Assembly (NCBI GenBank): GCA_025353625.1
Contig: JANXOJ010000438.1
Coordinates: 1-36,973, forward strand
Length of the DNA: 36,973 nt
Source of the DNA: Planctomycetota bacterium
GTDB lineage: Bacteria > Planctomycetota > Planctomycetia > Pirellulales > Thermoguttaceae
Reading direction: 5' to 3'
Shown here: one piece after another, positions 10,501 to 19,582 of the stretch
Layout: the number at the start of each line of letters is the position of its first letter
Numbering within the stretch: the first letter of the stretch is position 1
The notes under the pieces: generated by a model
Database searches by the model: none
What the model was told of the DNA's origin: nothing
The model's input: only the letters and a program-made list of their open reading frames with translations
Translations under genes and position numbers: made by a program

Positions 10501-13500
10501 TGGGCTTTTGCTTCTCGTCCACGGGGATGAAGACGGAGTAGCTGGCGGCCGCAACCTTCGTCGGCGATGCGGCCGCCGGTGCGGGTCGGTCCTTCTCGGC
10601 GGCATCGCTCCACGAGCCGCCCCAGAACAGGACACCGGCCAGCAGGGGCGCGCCGAACGGCACGTCGGATGGACAACGTTTAAGCGGAATCCCGAACATC
10701 GGAACATTCGTGCGAGTGCTGGGCAACTCGCCATGAGGCGGTCGAGTTGGCACGATGGCGGCCCACTTTCGCAGCACAACCAAAGCAACACAGAAGAGCG
10801 TTGCCAAAAATAAACGTGAAAAAATCCCCGCCAACACCGGCGGCACCACGATCGCGGCGATGCCCGCGACGGCGGCAATGCCCAAAAGCACGGCCGGTCG
10901 AGGAACCATTCGCAAGAATCCAAAACTGACCAATAAAAGAAACAGCAGCCAACCGATTCCTTCCATCGTCGCTTGGTGGACGGCGGTTACGCTAGCCTCG
11001 GTATCGAGCAAGTCAAAGCAATACTCGGACTCGCCGGACGGCCCGACTTCCTGCGCGGCATCGGTCGGGCTTCCGGTGTTCCAAAGCCGAATCGACGATC
11101 GCCAATCTTCGCTCCTAAGAGGGTTGAACATCGCCTGACCGCTACGGCGTCCCAGAGGGCCGAACAGGTTTTGCATTACGCACGGGGGATCGATCGGCGG
11201 GCCTTGAGAAATCCCGGTGGAACTACAAACGACGTAGCCCGGCGGCAACCGAAGGTGCCAACGGCGCGTAAGCACCGGTAGATCGATCTGCGGGATCGAT
11301 TCCTGTAGGCGATGGAAGGATTGCAAGGGAGATGCCGATGTGGAAAAACGAACGGCCAGCATCACCATTTCCTCACCTGGGGGCAAGTCAACGATTAGTT
11401 TAACGGATTCGGCATTTGGCGAGTCGGCATCGCTGAAGGATGCGGCCACGGGCCGATCGTTGATCGAGACTCCGTGGATACTCTTTTTCGATTGAGGTGC
11501 TCCGAACGAAAGGCACGCCTGTCGCCGACCCGCACATTGCAAGCGATAGGTCACCAAGTGATCGGCCGCACCGTTGCTTGCAAATTGTGAGTCGAGCGTG
11601 CAATCCCATGCCCACGTCCGCGAAGCAACCGCAGCCGCCGCAGTCGGCGAGTCGCCGGAACGAGCCAGCACCAAGGCCGGCTCATCCTGAGCGGCCGATT
11701 CGCCCAACGGATCGTACTGGTAGGTAGCGCGAATGGTTTGATACTGCCCCCGTGCGACCGGTTCGGTTGCCAGCAGTTTGAGACGGCAGTTCTTAATCGC
11801 GACGGGCTGCGTTCCCACGCTTCTTATGACGAGCGTGCCCTCTTGGCGTGCCGCGTCGGGCAAAGATGCAAGGCTAACGGGAACGTCGCCGGAGAAATTC
11901 ATCGCGCGCGAGGCACGAATCTCGATGGGGCTGTTGCGTGGACTCCGAAATGCAATTTCCCACGATTCCTCTTCGGTCGATTGGCCGCCGTCCGAGTCCT
12001 GATGTTCCATCCACGGCGTGGCGGTGAAGCGACTTTCGTCGAGGCCCGCAACCGACCAACGAAAGGGGACGTCCCGTCGCTGCGTAAAGTGGACGAGGAC
12101 GCGGTCGATGCGGGCCGATTTCGATGGCGTGCAGACGAATGCGTAGCTTTCCTGAAGAACCTTGTCGGTTACGGTTGCTTCGCCGCGAACGGTTGCCAAG
12201 TAGCTGGGCTTGCGGCTCTCCATGGAAACGAGCAAGTTGGTCGCGTCTCGGTCATCTCGAAACAGCAGTTCGTCCGGCGACTCGCCAAGCAAATCAATTT
12301 CAGCCGCGCCAAGTTGCTTGGGAGTTATGCGCTGCAATCGCTCGTCGTTTGTCAGCCGCAGTTCGTAGGCACCGGTCGTTCGCAGGTCGATAAGCCTCAC
12401 CGACTCCGCAAGGGAGATAAATCGCAGGGGTACAATGTCGCCCAAAGCCAGGTTTCGCCCTGGGAAGGCAAAGAGCCTGCGTGCCACAATCACGAGCCGC
12501 ACGGGACGAGCCGCCGTCAATGACCGCGCCAATCGAACCGACAGGCGATGTCCTTTGCCGCGCGCTTCCAACGTCCAGTCATCCAGCGCGTCGGCGGGCT
12601 GCGATTCGACCGTATCGATGATCCAGTTCGGAGAAACGTCGGCATTGAGTGTGAAGTCCGATCCCGCCATCGCTTGGAACTCCGTGGCTACGCGGCTACT
12701 CATCTTGCCTTGGCCCAACACCGTCGATGTGACGGACACGGCTTTGACCTTGGTAGGCCGTTGAACGAGCGAGAGTTCCAGGCCAGCGTCCGGTTTGAAC
12801 GCTTCAAATGTCAATTGTTCGCCGCTTTCCGGAGCCGGAAGTGGGGCCGCGTCCGTTTGCCGACAGCCGTTGGGTGTAATCTGGTCGATGCAAAACGGCA
12901 GCGGCAAGCGCAGTTTCATCGCGTGCGATTGCCGCACGAGGTTATCGGGAAGGATGCGAGGCAACTTCCAGGATGGTCCGGCAACGAGCGGCGCGATGGC
13001 TCGCACGCGCAACTTTAGACTTCCCTTGCCAAGAAGTTTTGGAAGCTCTACTTCCAGGCAAGAACTTTTGCCATCGCCTTTCGCGACAACATCCCAGGCG
13101 AGCGACTTGCCGCCACACGACACTTCGATCGGTTCCAACGGCGAATCCATCGACAGAACCACGCGTTGCAAAGAAACATCGTGCGCCGGCACGCTCAGTT
13201 CGGTGATAACTTCCAAGCCGTGCGGCGAAAAGTCGTAGCTGCTCGATTGGCTAGCCAAGATGAGGTTCGCCGCTTGGCTCTGGGGCTCAACTCGGGTGAG
13301 TTGAAGGCGAATGCGGCTTTGTCCCCCCATTTCGATCTGCCAGCGACGGGCACCGGCATCGGTTGCCGCGGTCCCGGCGTCGGTCGCATCGCGGACGATG
13401 ATTCCAATATCAACGCTGGGCTTCCATTCCGCTGGAAGTTCGAGGGACAGGCGATGCACCGGACAGGGCGGAAAAACTATCTCAAAAACGACGCTATTCG

Positions 13501-14044
13501 CCGCATCGTGCCGGCCGATCAGGGACCAAGGCAGCGTCAACTGCCCCGATCGGTCGGCCAACAAATGCAGCTTGCCATCGGCCGCGACACCCACTTCCGC
13601 AACGAGGCCGCGCGTTGCCGGTTTGCCCTCGGCGGAAATCCATTTCGGTTTGCCGATAGCCAGATTGCAGACACCCAAGGGGACGAGCGTGGCGGAAGCG
13701 GCGGACTGCGAGACGACGAGCGTGCCGCTGCCTAACAGAAGCGCATCGCCCTTGAGCCGCGCTTCGTAGTACGACACAACCAGCCCGGCTCCATCGCGCT
13801 CAGGCATATCGGGAGAATTGCGTTGGCTCAAACCGAGCAGCCGCTCGAATTCGGCTCCCTCCATCGGCAGGTACTTCGTTTGGCCGCTGGGCCAGTTGCT
13901 CATGCCGTCGGGAATGTAGACTCGTCGAAAGCGACTTGTGCCGTTGCCGTCGTCGGGTGGCATCGACTTTTCCGGCGGTGCCGCGAACGTCGGCAGCGAT
14001 ACGGCAATCAAGCAAAACGTTAGTAACGTAATTGGAAGTCTCAT
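7523..14044 (-). CDS. Giant (2173-aa) secreted/membrane-anchored protein of unknown function, two tandem homologous modules
   Basis: Continuous ORF; signal peptide MRLPITLLTFCLIAVSLPTFAAPPEK; internal TM cluster (GIGWLLFLLLVSFGFLRM...VLLGIAAVAGIAAIVVPPVLAGIFSRLFLATLFCVALVVL) at about 10.75-10.95 kb and a C-terminal TM cluster (IAGFLALIALAALVS...WPYLFGIALGLGWWLWLSPSIAGLAIMVATLLCRF). Confidence 0.85.
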   Translation of the reverse strand: MRLPITLLTFCLIAVSLPTFAAPPEKSMPPDDGNGTSRFRRVYIPDGMSNWPSGQTKYLPMEGAEFERLLGLSQRNSPDMPERDGAGLVVSYYEARLKGDALLLGSGTLVVSQSAASATLVPLGVCNLAIGKPKWISAEGKPATRGLVAEVGVAADGKLHLLADRSGQLTLPWSLIGRHDAANSVVFEIVFPPCPVHRLSLELPAEWKPSVDIGIIVRDATDAGTAATDAGARRWQIEMGGQSRIRLQLTRVEPQSQAANLILASQSSSYDFSPHGLEVITELSVPAHDVSLQRVVLSMDSPLEPIEVSCGGKSLAWDVVAKGDGKSSCLEVELPKLLGKGSLKLRVRAIAPLVAGPSWKLPRILPDNLVRQSHAMKLRLPLPFCIDQITPNGCRQTDAAPLPAPESGEQLTFEAFKPDAGLELSLVQRPTKVKAVSVTSTVLGQGKMSSRVATEFQAMAGSDFTLNADVSPNWIIDTVESQPADALDDWTLEARGKGHRLSVRLARSLTAARPVRLVIVARRLFAFPGRNLALGDIVPLRFISLAESVRLIDLRTTGAYELRLTNDERLQRITPKQLGAAEIDLLGESPDELLFRDDRDATNLLVSMESRKPSYLATVRGEATVTDKVLQESYAFVCTPSKSARIDRVLVHFTQRRDVPFRWSVAGLDESRFTATPWMEHQDSDGGQSTEEESWEIAFRSPRNSPIEIRASRAMNFSGDVPVSLASLPDAARQEGTLVIRSVGTQPVAIKNCRLKLLATEPVARGQYQTIRATYQYDPLGESAAQDEPALVLARSGDSPTAAAAVASRTWAWDCTLDSQFASNGAADHLVTYRLQCAGRRQACLSFGAPQSKKSIHGVSINDRPVAASFSDADSPNAESVKLIVDLPPGEEMVMLAVRFSTSASPLQSFHRLQESIPQIDLPVLTRRWHLRLPPGYVVCSSTGISQGPPIDPPCVMQNLFGPLGRRSGQAMFNPLRSEDWRSSIRLWNTGSPTDAAQEVGPSGESEYCFDLLDTEASVTAVHQATMEGIGWLLFLLLVSFGFLRMVPRPAVLLGIAAVAGIAAIVVPPVLAGIFSRLFLATLFCVALVVLRKWAAIVPTRPPHGELPSTRTNVPMFGIPLKRCPSDVPFGAPLLAGVLFWGGSWSDAAEKDRPAPAAASPTKVAAASYSVFIPVDEKQKPTKGKYFVPGAFFDELYRAASREADKPQGWLIASAVYRGALSEDAIARQYAVDRLTADLSIRTFNAPTQVRIPFRRDEGKLLPGEATLDGRLVQPEWEPDGSALLVDIAEAGEHRLEISLRPNLLHGDRSTVEKVNGTGFDLSIPRLPGSRLEFAVPAALPAVTFPAASGEVRWEEIESRWNAELGSGDKLSVRWQDPQPSNSGSPVAEIEQLLWMKVLPQAVLLDVRLKVKVSEGQLRRLRLLADPSLSLLPSEPADGVSIQSSRGNGPTDAIEIQWLRSVVDSATVDLHFLCSDAASVGTLRLPKLELANGRLLRRSVAVSIDSSLDYRLPSARNQDSLSVPDFLARWGTSNAAPQVAAQLSDDEAEFGLSTHPKLAETVGDQNQTLIFDADSCRLRVDAQFETSGGSVFQYQLMAPTPLRIESISITSDGVERMARWSQDRTGRITVFLSAPVTGRQAFHFRGIQSLPKKRVVPLPFVKFDDVRMQNALVYIYRQSGALVDIAGTAGLAEVKPAQDDSGRNETGRLVQSFYVDPNKASQVTIGVKPNRTQTKAEQISRLSWEGDRWQAVVDCRMHVSNGLVDVIELDAPAYWTGPFTTSPPMVVSASHVSDQRTRLLLRPTIAISGDFAFTVTSPLNGTARKVAVADISMRQIASLKKYLVLPAKVDNRPIFWTTQNLRHVDLPNLFSGAESTMLEVTGEPWQATLQESRHSGNSTRVSAADLRIVWQGDGRTLGLAIFDVETAQTFDCPTELPKGAELLQLSVAGVPVDPVSAGPCKWLVPLSGDRPNARVEMLYYAPNAANPARDGWAQHRRFDAPRLGDLPVERTLWTIAGPPNFEAGAARDDAFQIGQPDKKDATSNGELCSQWQRMADAGPPGSTYTVQGPSDSITLYYRPIAARAWYADFTKIAGFLALIALAALVSQSNVAWNSFIQWPYLFGIALGLGWWLWLSPSIAGLAIMVATLLCRFWPWNRFPESPLGHPNQPTPQA

Positions 14045-17000
14045 GGTGCCGCTTTCGGGTGCAGCAGGGAGAGCGTTGCCGTCGACGAAGAGGCCGATGC
14101 GACCGCGCCGTGGCCGAACTCAACGTTTGCGGTCGATTCAACGGCCGGTGCCGGCTGCACGACGATGGCAGCGAGTGTGCTTGCCGACTCGGCTTGAAAT
14201 CGCGGTGGACGCGCGGCGGTCAATTGCCGCAACAAAGCTGCCAACAACGAAAGCCCCACGCCCACGGCGGACGCTTCGGCTGCGATCGCGGCAAGGTCCG
14301 GCCAATTGACCGCTAGCCCGCCTAAGACCACGACGAAGATCAGCAGGCTTGCTGGGCTTCGTGCCGCTCGAAAGTAAATCAACGCGAGCCCGATCAGGAG
14401 AGTCGCCCCGGAGGCGCACAACACGATCATGGAGCGACTCGCCGTGCGGATTTCGCACGGAGGCAGCTTGCCGATCGAACTGTAGAGGTAGCAGTTCTCG
14501 CCGACCGGTGCCGGCGATGCGCCCGGATGGCGAAGACCGGCCCACGCTTCCAACTCCTCCTGGGTCAAAACCGGTTGGCGTCCATAGTAAAATGTATTCC
14601 AGGCCCAGGTGAACTCGGACGTCATATCGCGCGGTGTGGCAATCACATGTTCGTCGGGCGGAAGGAGAAGCTGCCAGTAGATTCGCCGCACCCAAACGTC
14701 TTCACCGAGGCTTGGAAAGTCGAAAGCAATCTTCCCGCGCGGCGGTCGATCGCCCGAGAACGCATATCGCAGTTCGATCACATAGCGGGGCGATGCCGCG
14801 TCGGAACTCAACGGCACCAACAGCGAGCGTTCGTTGCGCGGCTGGGCTGCAATGGGAACGCCGTTAAGTTGCACGCTTGCTTGATCGCGGATTGCGCCCT
14901 CCGGCAGGGTAATTTCCAACTCGCGGCGGTGGCTTGCGACTTGAAATACGGCTCGGTCCAGTCGAATACCGCCGGAAGTCTTGCTGATCCAGGTCTGGAC
15001 CCAGGCACGCTCGACGACGAACGCCGATTCGCTGCTCGCCTCGCCCTGGACCGTGAGGATGGCCTCGGTAACTCGCTGGGTTGCTGTAAATTGCAGCGGT
15101 GCCGATGTTGTCAATTGCGGGAGGTTATTTGCTTCCTTGACCCAGGGTTCCGATTGGATGGCAACGTGCTGCCCGGCGGCAGGCGCGACGGATAGTTTAT
15201 TGCTTACCAGGTCGGCCTCGATCGGCATAATCAGCGGCACGCTCCACGGTTGGGCCGGATCGCTTGCCGAGAGAGGCTTTGCAATCGAGTAAAGGGCGGT
15301 TATCCGGCACGAACCGATGCGGGACTTTGGCAGCGCGATCCGCATGCGTAGCGATTTTTCGCCGTTGTCGGCCTTTTCGCTGAGGGGGATTGAAGAGAGC
15401 GTCTGATCCTCATACTTTAAGATCAGCCGCCCCTTCTCCGTCAACTCCCTGGGAACTTCAATCACAAAATAATCGGTCGGCTCGTGTTGGATCGTATAGT
15501 CGAGTTGTTCCTCGACCCGACAATCCTGCGGATCGAGTACGATGCGATTCGAGACATCGACGGAGATCGACTGTGCTTGCGGGCGGAGGTCGGCAGCGAA
15601 AACGGCCTTGGCGGCGTCGCTGCGATAGAAGAGCGGCTCCTGCTGCCGCGTCGGAAGTTCCGCCGTTGCTTCGCGGACGAACGGCACGGCCGTTTGTTGT
15701 CGGAGCAGCCCCGCCATCCTTTTCTCGTCCGGAACGACCTCGACGTTGTCGGCTGCCACAACGACCACGATGGCCGCCGACGGAGTGCTCGCTTGCGGTT
15801 GCGGAAGCATCACGGAAATGGACTTCGTATCGCCGGCTATTGGTTTGTGGGCCTTCAGACGGATTTCAAACTGCCCAATAGTTGGCTGTGCTAGCGGAAT
15901 GGTTACGGTCGGTGCCTCCGTTTCTGCGGGATCGCGGTCGATCGATGCGACGCTGTCTGGCCCCACTTCGTCAATTTGCCAGTCGCGCATGGCCACTTCA
16001 ACGGCAAAAATCTTAGCACCGCGAACCGTGTAGCGCAGCCGGGCCTCAAGTCGAGTCTGGTCTCGGTCGACGAACAAGACGTACTCCGGCTCGACGCTAA
16101 TGCGCGTCTTGCGGGGAACCAATCGCGCGGTCAACGATGAGGATTGCGTGGAGTACTCGAATCCTGCCACAATATCCTTGCGACGCACGGTTTCAGGAAT
16201 CTGGTCGAGCTGCTGGGTATCGCGGTTTGGACCCCAAAGCACCTGCCAATTGCCGGCTGCACCTACGGCAATCGTGCCCCATTGGCGGCTGGCACCGACT
16301 ACTTCAATGCCGGCAAGTTCCGTCCATGCGTCCCGTCGCGTTGGATCGCAGGTCCGCTTTGTTGTCAAATGAATCTCAACCGGGCCGGTCGTTCGTTTCG
16401 CGAATTCCACTTCAACTTGCCGACGAATGTTCGAGCTTCCGTTAAGTCGTTGTACGTCCGAAGGTTTCGCACCCTTGGGAGGTGCGGAAGGTCCGTCAAT
16501 CGCGGACAAGGTGAAGCCGTTGGTGTTGCCGGGCACCAAATCCGTATCTGGCGGAAGAGCGATTCGAAAGTGGTCGAACGCATCGCCGTAGCTGCGCACC
16601 GAAAAGGTTGCGTCGGTTTCAATGCCGCCGCGGTCGAGGTTCACCAACAGTGTGCCAAAGGCTTCGAGAATGACCGGCGACCCACCGGGGCGACTGCTCG
16701 GCGGACGCCAGGATAGCTCGAAAGCGCCGCTCAATCCGACGACGGCCAATTCCGTCGCGTTGGCTTCTATCGCCGTCGTTTGCAACGTTGCCCCTTCCGA
16801 AACTTTGGCCACGGCCTTTGACTGTGGCACTTTGAGTTTCAACTCAGAGGTAGTTGCCCGAGGGACCACGAGTCGCAGTCGAGTCTCTTGACCGGCAGGC
16901 ACGAGCGGCACGAGCATCTTCAAGGTAATCTGGTGCTGTTGCCCGGCGGGGCTGCGTATCCAGGCAACGTAGCCGTCGCCGTCTCCTTCAAAACTGAGGA

Positions 17001-17505
17001 AGTGTTCGCCCGGCCCTTGAAACTGGGCCGATTCGCGGAGCATGGCCCGATCGAGCCGCAACGGGATGCGCGTCCACTGCTCCTCGCGAACGAGGATTCC
17101 TATTTTCAAATTCAATTCGACGTAACCGGTTGCGGAAACTTCGCCGCTGGCAGAAAACTGTTGTACGCTGTAACGCGGTCGTCGATCGCCATCCACGAGT
17201 TGATGCTTGAGCTTGTAGAGCTCCTCAAAGTCCTCCAGCGTAAAGTTAGGGACCGCCTGAAGATTGCCCTGCTTATCCTTTAGATAATAGATCGCCGGAC
17301 GGCTCTCTTCAATCGACTGCGTCCGCATCGCGGACGATGGCATCGGACCGCGCGGCTCGGCGGAGGGAGGCTTTTCGGGTTTATCGAGATCGGTTGCGCC
17401 GGCCGTACCGGAGGAACTCGCCTCCTGTGCCGCCAACGGCGTCCCCGCGCAAAGGATCGGGCATAGCAATAAACTCATCACCGTTTGTATCGCAAGGCAT
17501 CGCAA
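14041..17505 (-). CDS. Large (~1154-aa) secreted/membrane-anchored protein of unknown function, one module related to those of the downstream giant protein
   Basis: ORF with signal-peptide-like N-terminus (TTG at 17505, or ATG at 17478: MSLLLCPILCAGTPLAAQEASS); C-terminal TM cluster SMIVLCASGATLLIGLALIYF...ASLLIFVVVLGGLAVNW; overlaps the next gene by 4 bp (ATGA). Confidence 0.85.
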   Translation of the reverse strand: MRCLAIQTVMSLLLCPILCAGTPLAAQEASSSGTAGATDLDKPEKPPSAEPRGPMPSSAMRTQSIEESRPAIYYLKDKQGNLQAVPNFTLEDFEELYKLKHQLVDGDRRPRYSVQQFSASGEVSATGYVELNLKIGILVREEQWTRIPLRLDRAMLRESAQFQGPGEHFLSFEGDGDGYVAWIRSPAGQQHQITLKMLVPLVPAGQETRLRLVVPRATTSELKLKVPQSKAVAKVSEGATLQTTAIEANATELAVVGLSGAFELSWRPPSSRPGGSPVILEAFGTLLVNLDRGGIETDATFSVRSYGDAFDHFRIALPPDTDLVPGNTNGFTLSAIDGPSAPPKGAKPSDVQRLNGSSNIRRQVEVEFAKRTTGPVEIHLTTKRTCDPTRRDAWTELAGIEVVGASRQWGTIAVGAAGNWQVLWGPNRDTQQLDQIPETVRRKDIVAGFEYSTQSSSLTARLVPRKTRISVEPEYVLFVDRDQTRLEARLRYTVRGAKIFAVEVAMRDWQIDEVGPDSVASIDRDPAETEAPTVTIPLAQPTIGQFEIRLKAHKPIAGDTKSISVMLPQPQASTPSAAIVVVVAADNVEVVPDEKRMAGLLRQQTAVPFVREATAELPTRQQEPLFYRSDAAKAVFAADLRPQAQSISVDVSNRIVLDPQDCRVEEQLDYTIQHEPTDYFVIEVPRELTEKGRLILKYEDQTLSSIPLSEKADNGEKSLRMRIALPKSRIGSCRITALYSIAKPLSASDPAQPWSVPLIMPIEADLVSNKLSVAPAAGQHVAIQSEPWVKEANNLPQLTTSAPLQFTATQRVTEAILTVQGEASSESAFVVERAWVQTWISKTSGGIRLDRAVFQVASHRRELEITLPEGAIRDQASVQLNGVPIAAQPRNERSLLVPLSSDAASPRYVIELRYAFSGDRPPRGKIAFDFPSLGEDVWVRRIYWQLLLPPDEHVIATPRDMTSEFTWAWNTFYYGRQPVLTQEELEAWAGLRHPGASPAPVGENCYLYSSIGKLPPCEIRTASRSMIVLCASGATLLIGLALIYFRAARSPASLLIFVVVLGGLAVNWPDLAAIAAEASAVGVGLSLLAALLRQLTAARPPRFQAESASTLAAIVVQPAPAVESTANVEFGHGAVASASSSTATLSLLHPKAAP

Positions 17506-17742
17506 GGCTACTTTTCCACTTTCCGGGAATGTCGAATTCGGCCGGAACGATCGTCCTGGCAGCGGTGCAAATTACGAGGAGGAATTGGGAAGAGTCAAAC
17601 GTGAAGGCCGGACATCCGGCCCACTCCAGTTTAATCGAGTTGACACGAGAAAAAAAGGAATATCCACAAGCAAGCGTTGCACGGCTTCGTAGCGCAGTCG
17701 CGATAAAGTCGGATTTTTGGAATAGTCCGTCGTGGGGGGCTT

Positions 17743-17887
17743 GGTTTTTAGCCCTAGAAGGCACAGACAGCACACAGATGAGGCAGAAAGACGGGGCAAT
17801 TTGTTCGATGGTAACGTTCAGATGTTGCTCTTACGGAATTTTCCTCTTCATCCCTGGGGGTTCTCCGTGTCCTCTGTGGATAAAACA
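17743..17887. repeat. MITE-like short element with imperfect inverted ends
   Basis: Plus-strand left end GGTTTTTAGCCCTAGAAGGCACAGACAGCACACAGATGAGG and minus-strand right end TGTTTTATCCACAGAGGACACGGAGAACCCCCAGGGATGAAG are visibly similar in inverted orientation. Confidence 0.45.
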
Positions 17888-18711
17888 ATTTTGTTCCGAG
17901 AGCTGGTGTCGATTCCAATCGCTTTCAAATAGGCTTCCGAAACTTTCTGCGTCCAAGGGTGATGAAAGAGGATATCGAGCAACTCAGCCCGCAGTCTTCG
18001 GCGGTTCGCGGGGATTACGATTGCACCGATATTCGGAATCTCTTTATCGTCGGGGTCGTTGGAAAGCCGTTTCTCAAGATGAACGCCATCGAAAAGAAAC
18101 TTGGCCCCCCACCCGGGAAACTCTGGATGAATGATTGGAAGATTGATGTCGTGCAGGACGACGACCGCCCCGTTGGCAAGGGAATCGAGCGTGGCAAGTA
18201 GATCGAGGACCGGCCACGGATGTTCGTGGCAGGCGTCGATAAACATGAAACCAATCCCACCGCGACCAAAATCCCGCGCCGCATCGTAAGCCACTGCCGG
18301 CGAGCGAAACGTTACCCGCTTGAGAAGTGCCGCCGGCAATTGTTCGCGGGCCGCGTCGCCCGACCGCTTCGTCTTATTTGCAAAAAAGTCGACGTCGATG
18401 TCGTAGGTCACGATATCGTAATCCGGTTCGACGCGGCCAGACTTGGCGGCGAAATGCATTGCATGGCATAGAAGTCCGGTCGAAAAACCGGACGCCGTTC
18501 CGATCTCGACAATCGGACTGCGTGCGTGCTGAAACGCTTCGCGAAAGAGAAACCTCGCATCGTGGTACGAAACCGACGTTCCATTGAGCCATTTAGGTTG
18601 GTTGTGCCAATAGGAATCGCTGAAGTTCTCCGGCGGCGTCCGTTTAACGGATCGAGTTGTTTTCGCCGATAACTTGCTTGCATTCGTCGATCTTGCTGCT
18701 TTGGTTGCCAT
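17848..18711 (-). CDS. Class I SAM-dependent methyltransferase (Methyltransf_24/CmcI-like)
   Basis: 287 aa; SPIVEIGTASGFSTGLLCHAMHF (motif I), DIVTYDIDVDFF, GIGFMFIDACHEHPWPVLDL, GAVVVLHDINLP. Confidence 0.75.
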   Translation of the reverse strand: MATKAARSTNASKLSAKTTRSVKRTPPENFSDSYWHNQPKWLNGTSVSYHDARFLFREAFQHARSPIVEIGTASGFSTGLLCHAMHFAAKSGRVEPDYDIVTYDIDVDFFANKTKRSGDAAREQLPAALLKRVTFRSPAVAYDAARDFGRGGIGFMFIDACHEHPWPVLDLLATLDSLANGAVVVLHDINLPIIHPEFPGWGAKFLFDGVHLEKRLSNDPDDKEIPNIGAIVIPANRRRLRAELLDILFHHPWTQKVSEAYLKAIGIDTSSRNKIVLSTEDTENPQG

Positions 18712-19560
18712 CTACTGTGCCTGCGCCTCTCGATACATTTGTTCGTCCGCAAGACAATACTCGAATTTTGTCCCTTGCAACGCGGCGACAACTTCGCTGA
18801 AGTTCTCGATAGTCTCTTCCAGCGGAAGGTAGGACTGCTTCTTATAGGTCGGCTGACGTTGAAAGTCGGGCTGGATTCCCAGGTGATTCGCGATTGTTTT
18901 TCGGCAGTCGGTTGCCACCGCGCCGCTAGGCTCCGGGAATACTGCGTCGTAGTCGAGGGCCAAATAGTTCTCGTAAACGGAATAGTAATTGTCGATCATG
19001 GTACTTTCGGCGTCGCAATAGCTCAGTTGCCGCATGAGGTATCCAATGTCAACGTGGACCTTACGGTCTCGATAGTCTTTTTCCGAACGGTCCAGCACCC
19101 AGACGCCGGACTGCTCGGCCTTGACCGTCGATACGACGAAGCGCAAATAGTTGCCGCGGCGAAGATTGAATACCCGCAGGCCGAACTGTTTGGTGAGATA
19201 GAAAAGATACGGCGCGAGGTTCCAGCGATACGATTCGGTGAGGAAGTGCGCATTGTTGTACTTGACGTCGATGAGCATGAACCGCTTCATCGAAAAACAG
19301 CGCAGGTAGTCGAGGAAGTTCAGGAACAGCTTCTCGTGGTTTTCGGGATTCAGTCGATTCCAATCGCGGCCGGCATCGTCGCGGATGAAATTGAAGTAAT
19401 TGATGTGGCGAAGTTCGGGCTCTTCAAGGGAGTCGCGGTCGGCAACCGAAAAGACTTCGTTGTGGCAATAAATGTCCGGATGCGTTTCCAGCACCGAGCG
19501 CAGGGCGTTCGTTCCGCTCCGCTGCCGCGCCAGTAAGATGATGATATTGGAGTAATCCAT
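18712..19560 (-). CDS. Stf0/NodH-like sulfotransferase
   Basis: 282 aa; N-terminal PAPS-binding-like motif IILLARQRSGTNALRSVLETHPDIYCHNEVF; FMLIDVKYNN; typical length. Stop codon abuts the methyltransferase ATG. Confidence 0.8.
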   Translation of the reverse strand: MDYSNIIILLARQRSGTNALRSVLETHPDIYCHNEVFSVADRDSLEEPELRHINYFNFIRDDAGRDWNRLNPENHEKLFLNFLDYLRCFSMKRFMLIDVKYNNAHFLTESYRWNLAPYLFYLTKQFGLRVFNLRRGNYLRFVVSTVKAEQSGVWVLDRSEKDYRDRKVHVDIGYLMRQLSYCDAESTMIDNYYSVYENYLALDYDAVFPEPSGAVATDCRKTIANHLGIQPDFQRQPTYKKQSYLPLEETIENFSEVVAALQGTKFEYCLADEQMYREAQAQ

Positions 19561-19582
19561 AGGTGCTTATCCCAGGAGCCGA

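Noticed and set aside
10015-10923. 302-aa minus ORF within the giant gene
   Set aside because: Alternate frame, rich in Arg/Ser/Pro typical of GC-driven out-of-frame translation; the 2173-aa frame is uninterrupted.
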